A DNA stretch of 7,193 nucleotides from CAZJJY01 sp964546445. GTDB taxonomy: Bacteria; Patescibacteriota; Microgenomatia; PFEM01; JAPLYW01. Where the stretch lies: the NCBI GenBank assembly GCA_964546445.1, contig CAZJJY010000027.1:1-7193 (forward strand), read 5' to 3'. The notes under the pieces are model-generated. The model worked only from the letters and a program-made list of their open reading frames with translations, did no database searches and was not told the DNA's origin. Position 1 is the first letter of the stretch; the number at the start of each line of letters is the position of its first letter. The translations under genes were made by a program, and so were the position numbers. Of the stretch, positions 1 through 4,320 are shown in pieces.

Positions 1-351
1 GATCATAACAGAGAAAATCCATTTGTTCAACTAAATAAAACAGTTTTATTTGACTCATATTCTTGTGATGATATTTCTTCGAGTCAAATGAGATCTGTTG
101 GTTCTGGTTCTAAAGATTGGCCATTGAGTAATCCTAGAATTACTCAATGCTTTGGGCATACACCTTATTCTTGGATGTATAAAGGATATAATTTTCATCA
201 TGGAGTTGATATAGTTGATAGTGCCAATGTTTTAGTTCGTACGGTTGAAGAAGGAGAGGCTTACTTTTATAGAGGACAAGGGTCGATGGGTAATAACGGT
301 CGTGTTTTCCACCCTGATGGGAAAATGACTCTTTATCTACATTTACAATAA
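1..351 (+). CDS. Partial M23 (LytM-like) peptidase, 3' end, lacking the catalytic C-terminal motif
   Basis: The frame is open from the first base of the window, so the 5' end is missing; the ATG at 88 is internal. The visible 116 residues resemble the start of an M23 zinc metallo-endopeptidase domain, a family that cuts peptide cross-links in cell-wall peptidoglycan outside the cell. Seen directly: a PITQ.FG-like entry (residues 45-52, NPRITQCFG), the zinc-binding HxxxD (H66-H-G-V-D70) in HHGVDIV, a glycine-rich strand (GQGSMGNNG, 92-100), and TLYLHLQ (110-116), which matches the usual T.YaHLs strand. The TAA stop comes immediately afterwards. Family members continue for about 30-40 residues to a GPHLHFE-type HxH that completes the zinc site, and this is absent. 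The product is therefore probably inactive, a pseudogene, or a non-catalytic binding domain. A terminator follows 31 nt downstream. Confidence 0.75.
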   Translation, partial: DHNRENPFVQLNKTVLFDSYSCDDISSSQMRSVGSGSKDWPLSNPRITQCFGHTPYSWMYKGYNFHHGVDIVDSANVLVRTVEEGEAYFYRGQGSMGNNGRVFHPDGKMTLYLHLQ

Positions 352-379
352 TATGTTATAAGTAGATATAGATATTTTT

Positions 380-415
380 ATGAAAAAAGCCGGATTTACT
401 CCGGTTTTTTTATGA
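380..415 (+). other. Possible 11-codon leader ORF spanning the terminator
   Basis: ATG at 380 opens an 11-codon frame (MKKAGFTPVFL) that runs through the whole terminator stem and ends at TGA 413-415. That stop overlaps the ATG at 412 in an ATGA arrangement, the same 4-nt coupling used between tsaE and tsaB. No Shine-Dalgarno sequence is visible. It may be chance; if translated, it could link terminator read-through to expression of the gene at 412. Confidence 0.25.
383..411 (+). terminator. Rho-independent terminator after the M23-like gene
   Basis: The left arm at 383-394 (AAAAAAGCCGGA) pairs with 400-411 (TCCGGTTTTTTT) around a 5-nt loop, giving 12 base pairs with one G-U and a run of seven T. 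The A-tract on the left makes it potentially active in both directions. It sits 31 nt after the M23-like stop codon and directly abuts the ATG of the next gene at 412, so a transcript of that gene must either start inside the hairpin or read through it. Confidence 0.85.
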
Positions 416-1524
416 TACGCGTTATTGAGGTAAAACAACTTTGGCAGACTTTAATAAGATTATTTTTAGTATTTTTAATCTCTTTAGCGATTTTTTTGTT
501 TTTACCGAAAAATGTTTTTGCAGTCTATACCATTTCTGTAGATGGTTTACCTCAGTCAATAAACACCAACGATTCTCAAGATATTAGTTTTGAGTTAATT
601 GTTAAACTGGGTAAGAGTTCCGAATATTATTTAAGAGCAGCCTTTTCTTATCCAGATAGCCCCTCAGACTACTTTGGGTATACTAACGGCTACAATGATA
701 AAGAAGGTAAAAATTTTTACAAAATTACCACAGATGAAAATGGACGATGGGAAGGAATTTTGAAAATAAGACCCGATATAAACAGCCCTTATTTTAAAGG
801 TGAAGGAAACTATAATTTTAAGATTGGTTATTATACTGCGGTAGGAAATGGCCCAAGTTGGAGATATGAAAATACGATTTTTTTGTCCTACCTAGTTAGT
901 TTAAGTCCGACTCAGCCTATATCAACTCCAACTTCCAAACTTCCCACGCCTACACCAAAGTCCGTGGCTACTTATAAAATTAACGAGGTTAAGAGTGAAG
1001 ATGGAGAAGTTTTAAGCAGTGTGAAAGTTTATCTTGATGGGATTTATATTCATCATTATGCACCTGAAGTTTTAACTTTTTGTGATGGTTGTCAATGTGA
1101 TACTGATGTTGATTGTGGTTATGGAGAACATATAATAAGGTTGGAAAAAAGCGGTTTTGACAATTGGAATGAGGAGATAATGGTAAATGCTGGATATTAT
1201 AAAGAGGCTAATCCTGTAATGAATCTATCTGATTCAGTTTTACCGACATCTACATCTACACCGATACCCACTTCTACGCCTACTTTGCCAATACCTACAC
1301 TTAAAGCAGTTGCTGTTTTAGCTACCTTTTCAGGAGAAATTTTAGGTAACCAATCTTCAGAATCAGGTAATTTTTATGCGTTGGAAACGACACCGAGTGC
1401 TGATTTGGAAAAAAAGCTAGAGGAGGATGTTTCTTTAAGCTTTTTGCCAAAGGTGATTTTGTTAATAGGAATGGTCTTTTTGTTATCAGGAGGTCTTTGG
1501 CTGTGGTATAATTTAAAGCATTAA
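412..1524 (+). CDS. Secreted, C-terminally anchored surface protein with PEGA-like domain
   Basis: The protein has 370 residues. In order: an N-terminal signal peptide (about 1-37, hydrophobic 16-31, cleavage after VFA at 35-37); a beta-rich extracellular region 38-163 of unknown family; a Pro/Thr linker 165-185; a PEGA-like carbohydrate/surface-type domain 187-262 (VKVYLDG 204-210, GEHIIRLEKSGFDNW 238-252); a second Ser/Thr/Pro linker 277-297; an SGEILG motif 307-312; and a membrane span about 345-366 followed by a short tail. The PEGA-like domain holds a cysteine cluster C224, C227, C229, C235. The expected location is the outer face of the cell membrane, held by the C-terminal span; its role is unknown. 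The ATG at 412 is the only usual start codon before the signal peptide. It has no Shine-Dalgarno sequence and lies against the terminator T-tract. It heads a block of overlapping genes, and its stop overlaps the next start by one base. Confidence 0.8.
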   Translation: MIRVIEVKQLWQTLIRLFLVFLISLAIFLFLPKNVFAVYTISVDGLPQSINTNDSQDISFELIVKLGKSSEYYLRAAFSYPDSPSDYFGYTNGYNDKEGKNFYKITTDENGRWEGILKIRPDINSPYFKGEGNYNFKIGYYTAVGNGPSWRYENTIFLSYLVSLSPTQPISTPTSKLPTPTPKSVATYKINEVKSEDGEVLSSVKVYLDGIYIHHYAPEVLTFCDGCQCDTDVDCGYGEHIIRLEKSGFDNWNEEIMVNAGYYKEANPVMNLSDSVLPTSTSTPIPTSTPTLPIPTLKAVAVLATFSGEILGNQSSESGNFYALETTPSADLEKKLEEDVSLSFLPKVILLIGMVFLLSGGLWLWYNLKH

Positions 1525-1937
1525 TGAAAAAGTTAAGATTAATCATCAATCTTTGGTTTCCAGTCTTATTATGGTGTGGATTGATTTTCTATCTTTCTTC
1601 AATTCCTAATTTGAGGACATCTCCCAACCCTGTTTGGGATGAATTTATTAGAAGTTTTGCTCATGGATTGTTCTACGCTATTTTATATGTACTTTTTTTC
1701 AGAGCAATAAACTTTAAAAAAGATCAAAAAGATTTATGGTTACCTTTTTGGCTAGGTGCCTTATACGGATTTTCTGATGAGTTGCATCAACTTTTTGTTC
1801 CTACTAGGGCTTTTCAATTTAAAGATCTCTTAGTTGATATTTTAGGTGTTTTATTTGGTCTTTTTGCTGTATGGAAATTATTACCAAAAACTCCCAAGAA
1901 ACTCAAAAGCTTGGTCAAGGAATTGGGTTTAAGTTAA
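1524..1937 (+). CDS. VanZ-like family membrane protein
   Basis: The protein is a 137-residue integral membrane protein with four likely spans (about 9-26, 44-61, 72-84, 101-118). VanZ-family signatures are visible: FYLSSIPN (22-29) after the first span, a conserved His in FAHGLFYA (45-52), and the strong block YGFSDELHQLFVPTR (81-95) followed by KDLLVDILGVLFG (100-112). The family takes its name from the teicoplanin-resistance accessory VanZ, but most members, including this one, have no established reaction; a link to envelope lipids or cell wall is only a general association. The start overlaps the preceding stop by one base (TAATG), with no Shine-Dalgarno sequence. The basic C-terminal tail (KTPKKLKSLVKELG) is encoded in DNA that also encodes the first 22 residues of tsaE, a 67-nt overlap. 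Confidence 0.85.
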   Translation: MKKLRLIINLWFPVLLWCGLIFYLSSIPNLRTSPNPVWDEFIRSFAHGLFYAILYVLFFRAINFKKDQKDLWLPFWLGALYGFSDELHQLFVPTRAFQFKDLLVDILGVLFGLFAVWKLLPKTPKKLKSLVKELGLS

Positions 1938-2293
1938 AACCAAAGAAGATTTTAGCCCTTTATGGGGATTTAGGAGCAGGTAAGACAACCTTTTTACAAG
2001 GTTTAGCTAAAGGGTTAGGAGTTAAAAGGAGAGTTATTTCGCCCACTTTTGTTTTTTTGAAAGAATATCCAATTTTAGATGGTAGTATTTTTTATCATCT
2101 TGATTTATATCGTATAGAAAATAGTAAAGATGCTTTAGGTTTGGGATTAAAAGAAATCTTTGATGATCCGAAGGCAATTGTTGTTATTGAGTGGGCTGAT
2201 AAAATTGAAGGCCTTTTGCCTAAAAAAAGAACAGATATTTATTTTGATTATTTAAGTGATCAAGAAAGAAAGATTACAATAAAAGAAAAATGA
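1871..2293 (+). CDS. tsaE: TsaE, ATPase of the tRNA t6A37 threonylcarbamoyl-transfer machinery
   Basis: TsaE is a cytoplasmic P-loop ATPase that works with TsaB and TsaD to attach the threonylcarbamoyl group to adenosine-37 of ANN-decoding tRNAs. The 140 residues are of normal length for the family. Seen: the N-terminal ITKNSQETQKLGQ segment (4-16), which matches the family start and supports ATG 1871 despite the long overlap with the upstream gene; Walker A GDLGAGKTT (32-40); SPTFVFLKEY (57-66); HLDLYRI (76-82); and IEWADK (106-111), with the acidic Glu expected in the Walker B-like region. Its stop overlaps the tsaB start (ATGA), giving a typical tsaE-tsaB pair. tsaD is not in the window. 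There is no Shine-Dalgarno sequence, so re-initiation from the upstream gene is likely. Confidence 0.95.
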   Translation: MEIITKNSQETQKLGQGIGFKLKPKKILALYGDLGAGKTTFLQGLAKGLGVKRRVISPTFVFLKEYPILDGSIFYHLDLYRIENSKDALGLGLKEIFDDPKAIVVIEWADKIEGLLPKKRTDIYFDYLSDQERKITIKEK

Positions 2294-2592
2294 TACTTTA
2301 TATTGATACCTCTGACAGTTTAGAAACTAAAGTCGGTTTAGGTAATAAAATCTATAAATTTGAGACTAGAGATCATAAATCTCAAAAATTATTATTTTTG
2401 ATTGATAAGATTTTAAAGAAAAACAAAAAAAGCATTGAAGATATTTCAGAGATTAAAATTAATTTGGGTCCGGGTTCTTTTACGGGGCTAAGAGTAGGTA
2501 TCTCAGTCGCTAATACTTTAAGTTGGGCTCTTGACATCCCAATTAATAATAAGCGACAATTATTAACACCGAAGTATGAAAGTTCTAGTTAG
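2290..2592 (+). CDS. tsaB: Short (single-lobe) TsaB-like protein
   Basis: TsaB is the non-catalytic ASKHA-fold partner that dimerises with TsaD in t6A tRNA modification. The protein starts with the family's ILYIDTSD strand (2-9) and carries the diagnostic LGPGSFTGLRVGISVANTL block (59-77) and the following ALDIPI strand. It has only 100 residues against roughly 220-230 in typical bacteria: the first lobe is present and the whole second lobe is missing. The tail (LLTPKYESSS) resembles short TsaB versions I recall from CPR genomes, so it is probably a natural minimal form rather than a broken gene. It overlaps tsaE by 4 nt and galE by 17 nt; the galE overlap fixes the end of its tail. The TsaD-contacting helices lie in the retained lobe, so partner binding is plausible. 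Confidence 0.88.
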   Translation: MILYIDTSDSLETKVGLGNKIYKFETRDHKSQKLLFLIDKILKKNKKSIEDISEIKINLGPGSFTGLRVGISVANTLSWALDIPINNKRQLLTPKYESSS

Positions 2593-3568
2593 TGGTGGCG
2601 CTGGTTATATAGGTAGTATTACAGTTGAAGTCTTAAAAAAACAAGGCTTTACTCCTATTGTTTTTGATAATTTAGTTACTGGGCATAGAGAATCTGTATC
2701 TGGGGTGAAACTTTATGAAGGTGATTCAAAAACAGATACAGAGCTTTTAGATAAGATCTTTAAAGAAGAAAGACCAGAAGCTGTTATTCATTTTGCTGCT
2801 TGGAGTTTAGTTGGTGAATCAATGGAGAATCCCCAAAAATATTTTTTAAACAATACTTATGGCAGTTTAAATATTTTAAAGTCGATGATGGAAAATAAGG
2901 TAATGAAATTCGTTTTATCTTCAACAGCTGCTGTTTATGGAGAACCAGAAAAAGTTCCTATTGATGAGGATGATCCTAAAAACCCAATTAACCCCTATGG
3001 AGAATCAAAATTAATGGTTGAAAAAGCATTAAAATGGTATGGAATTTCTAATGGTTTACAATCTGCAGCTTTACGTTATTTTAATGCCTGTGGGGCTCTT
3101 TTAGATGGGTCAAAAGGTGAGGACCATGATCCAGAAAGTCATTTAATTCCCTTAGCAATTCAGACAGCTTTAGGCAAAAGAAAAGAATTTAAGATTTTCG
3201 GTAATGATTATAAAACACCTGACGGAACTTGTATTAGAGATTATATTCATGTTTTAGATTTAGCTGAAGCTCATATTGCTGCCTTGAAATCTTTTGATCA
3301 AGGTAAAAAAGGTTTTAATGCTTATAATGTTGGAACAGGAAAAGGCCTTTCTGTTTTAGAAGTTGTAAAAATGGTCAAGGAAGTAAGTAAAGTTGATTTT
3401 GATAGTCCTTTTGGAGAACGTAGGGAAGGAGACCCAAATCAATTAGTTGCTAAAGCAGATAAAATTAAAAAAGAATTAAATTGGCAACCAAAATATTCTG
3501 ATTTAAAAACGATTATTGAGTCAGCCTGGAAGTGGCATAAGTCTCATCCTAATGGTCATAATTCTTAA
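2576..3568 (+). CDS. galE: UDP-glucose 4-epimerase (GalE), extended SDR family
   Basis: GalE interconverts UDP-glucose and UDP-galactose in the cytoplasm with bound NAD, supplying sugar nucleotides for surface glycans. The 330 residues are full length. Seen: the NAD-binding GGAGYIGS (7-14), DNLVTGH (31-37), HFAAW (72-76), SSTAAVYG (115-122), catalytic Tyr141 and Lys145 in NPYGESK, RYFNACGA (168-175), HLIPL (189-193), CIRDYIHVLDLAEAH (219-233), NVGTGKG (251-257) and RREGDPNQLVA (282-292). These are close matches to GalE rather than to dTDP-glucose dehydratases or GDP-mannose enzymes, though activity on the N-acetyl sugars or another UDP-sugar cannot be excluded. The start is fixed by the exact N-terminal strand MKVLVSGGAG. 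It overlaps tsaB by 17 nt without a Shine-Dalgarno sequence. It is the last gene of the block and is followed by a terminator 43 nt downstream. Confidence 0.95.
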   Translation: MKVLVSGGAGYIGSITVEVLKKQGFTPIVFDNLVTGHRESVSGVKLYEGDSKTDTELLDKIFKEERPEAVIHFAAWSLVGESMENPQKYFLNNTYGSLNILKSMMENKVMKFVLSSTAAVYGEPEKVPIDEDDPKNPINPYGESKLMVEKALKWYGISNGLQSAALRYFNACGALLDGSKGEDHDPESHLIPLAIQTALGKRKEFKIFGNDYKTPDGTCIRDYIHVLDLAEAHIAALKSFDQGKKGFNAYNVGTGKGLSVLEVVKMVKEVSKVDFDSPFGERREGDPNQLVAKADKIKKELNWQPKYSDLKTIIESAWKWHKSHPNGHNS

Positions 3569-3576
3569 TTTAGGGC

Positions 3577-3605
3577 TTGACACTTTCCTTTGATTCCCTT
3601 TAAAT
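3577..3605 (+). promoter_or_regulatory. Candidate promoter with perfect -35 (TTGACA)
   Basis: TTGACA at 3577-3582, 17 nt, then TTAAAT at 3600-3605 (four of six matches to the -10 consensus). It lies just after the galE stop. The predicted transcription start (~3612) falls on the first base of the galE terminator stem, which makes its use doubtful unless the hairpin is bypassed. No better sigma70-type pair was found in 3636-3805. Confidence 0.35.
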
Positions 3606-3611
3606 TTAACT

Positions 3612-3635
3612 AAGCCGGATAAGTCCGGTTTTTTT
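3612..3635 (+). terminator. Rho-independent terminator after galE
   Basis: AAGCCGGA (3612-3619) pairs with TCCGGTTT (3624-3631) around a TAAG loop: 8 pairs including one G-U, with seven T at 3629-3635. The arms AAGCCGGAT and TCCGGTTTTTTT are identical to those of the terminator at 383-411; only the loop differs. It ends the 412-3568 gene block. Confidence 0.85.
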
Positions 3636-3660
3636 GTGTCAAAATTTTGATGGTTTTTTG

Positions 3661-3716
3661 GTGATGCAGAGACCCTTATTTGTAAGTAAATCCGGCTTGC
3701 TAGGTCTCTGCAACAC
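3661..3716 (+). promoter_or_regulatory. Long-looped inverted repeat in the leader of the repeat-protein genes
   Basis: TGCAGAGACC (3665-3674) is a perfect inverted match to GGTCTCTGCA (3703-3712). After one A-A mismatch the stem extends three more pairs (GTG 3661-3663 with CAC 3714-3716). The 28-nt loop contains a small CTTA/TAAG stem (3675-3686) and ATCCGGCTT (3690-3698), the exact reverse complement of the terminator arm 3612-3620. There is no T-tract after it, so it is not a simple terminator. It could be a structured 5' leader or a protein-binding site; I match it to no known riboswitch class. The rest of 3636-3805 shows only AT-rich leader sequence. Confidence 0.55.
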
Positions 3717-3783
3717 CTTAAAACTTTATAAAAAAATTGGAGATATATAGAGAAATCTAGGTAATAGTAGGAATGATGATAAG

Positions 3784-3791
3784 AAAGGAGG
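3784..3791 (+). promoter_or_regulatory. Strong Shine-Dalgarno, sets the start of the small repeat protein at 3806
   Basis: AAAGGAGG lies 14 nt before ATG 3806. It falls inside the reading frame if the upstream ATG 3773 is used, so it favours 3806 (or ATG 3809) as the start. The spacing is longer than the usual 5-10 nt. Confidence 0.6.
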
Positions 3792-3805
3792 AGAAAAGAA
3801 AAAAA

Positions 3806-4279
3806 ATGATGAAAAAAGTTATTATTTTAGTTAGTGCAAGTGTGATGTTTTTAACCTTAATTGGGCCAGTATTTGCTTATAGGAATATTGCCGTTATTAA
3901 GAACAACGATGTTTCGGTTATTGCTAATACTGGTGAAAATATCCAAGGCAACAGCGTTAGCGTAAAGAAGGCGATGTTAAATGGCATTAAGATTAGCTTT
4001 AACAATACCATAATCACCGGTGATGCTAAGGCTAAGGCCAAATTATATATTAGAGCAAATGACAATTGGGATTATGAAGAGAATAATTTTGCCGTGGTAA
4101 AGAAGAATGGCGTCAATGTTTATGCAGACACAGGCGTAAATGGTCAATTTAATGATGTGACTGCAAAGAAGGCAATGATGGATAACATTAGGATTAGTGG
4201 TAACAATATTGTAACCACAGGTAATGCTAAGGCTAAAGCCAAGACCTGGATGGTGGTTAACTCCAGTTGGTTGTACTAA
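3806..4279 (+). CDS. Small secreted protein of two 67-residue repeats, unknown function
   Basis: I do not recognise a named family. Starting at ATG 3806 gives 157 residues; an in-frame ATG at 3773 would add 11 charged residues. A signal peptide is clear: MMKK, hydrophobic 5-22, cleavage after VFA (22-24). The mature 133 residues are two copies, 27-90 and 94-157, with an exact 67-residue period and no gap. Shared positions include A.TG.N (40-45 and 107-112), KKAM (54-57 and 121-124), I.IS.NN (61-67 and 128-134) and TG.AKAKAK (71-79 and 138-146), each copy ending in W.Y. There are no cysteines and no further membrane span, so it should be released or bound non-covalently at the surface. The TG.N...TG.A.A pattern recurs in the large protein encoded 41 nt downstream, suggesting parts of one assembly. 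A beta-solenoid-like fold is a guess. Confidence 0.8.
   Translation: MMKKVIILVSASVMFLTLIGPVFAYRNIAVIKNNDVSVIANTGENIQGNSVSVKKAMLNGIKISFNNTIITGDAKAKAKLYIRANDNWDYEENNFAVVKKNGVNVYADTGVNGQFNDVTAKKAMMDNIRISGNNIVTTGNAKAKAKTWMVVNSSWLY
3884..4276 (+). repeat. Tandem 201-nt duplication inside the small repeat-protein gene
   Basis: Copy A is 3884-4084 and copy B is 4085-4276, in register at the codon level with no indel. Similarity is visible in the DNA itself, for example GCTAAGGCTAAGGCCAA near 4024 and GCTAAGGCTAAAGCCAA near 4225, so the duplication is fairly recent or is kept similar by selection. Confidence 0.85.
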
Positions 4280-4307
4280 TAAATTTGTAGGTTGGTAAAG
4301 GCTATAT

Positions 4308-4314
4308 GGGAGGG
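4308..4314 (+). promoter_or_regulatory. Strong Shine-Dalgarno, sets the start of the large repeat protein at 4321
   Basis: GGGAGGG ends 6 nt before ATG 4321, an ideal position. The in-frame ATG at 4306 overlaps this site and has no Shine-Dalgarno sequence of its own, so 4321 is the better start; it also gives a cleaner signal peptide. Confidence 0.8.
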
Positions 4315-4320
4315 AAAACG

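Noticed and set aside
1322..1549. Open frame on the minus strand across the end of the PEGA-like gene
   Set aside because: It is a low-complexity Leu/Phe/Lys reading opposite the membrane span of a convincing + strand gene.
2576..2592. Frameshift explaining the short tsaB
   Set aside because: The next frame is galE from its exact N-terminus, so there is no room for a missing second TsaB lobe.
3661..3716. Inverted repeat as a transposon end, CRISPR unit or known riboswitch
   Set aside because: There is no second copy, no transposase, no regular spacing, and no match to a riboswitch core that I recognise.
3773..3805. Upstream in-frame ATG 3773 as start of the small repeat protein
   Set aside because: It would place the strong AAAGGAGG inside the coding region and add a highly charged stretch before the signal peptide. 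ATG 3806 gives a standard signal peptide.
4306..4320. In-frame ATG 4306 as start of the large repeat protein
   Set aside because: It overlaps the GGGAGGG ribosome-binding site that is ideally placed for ATG 4321.
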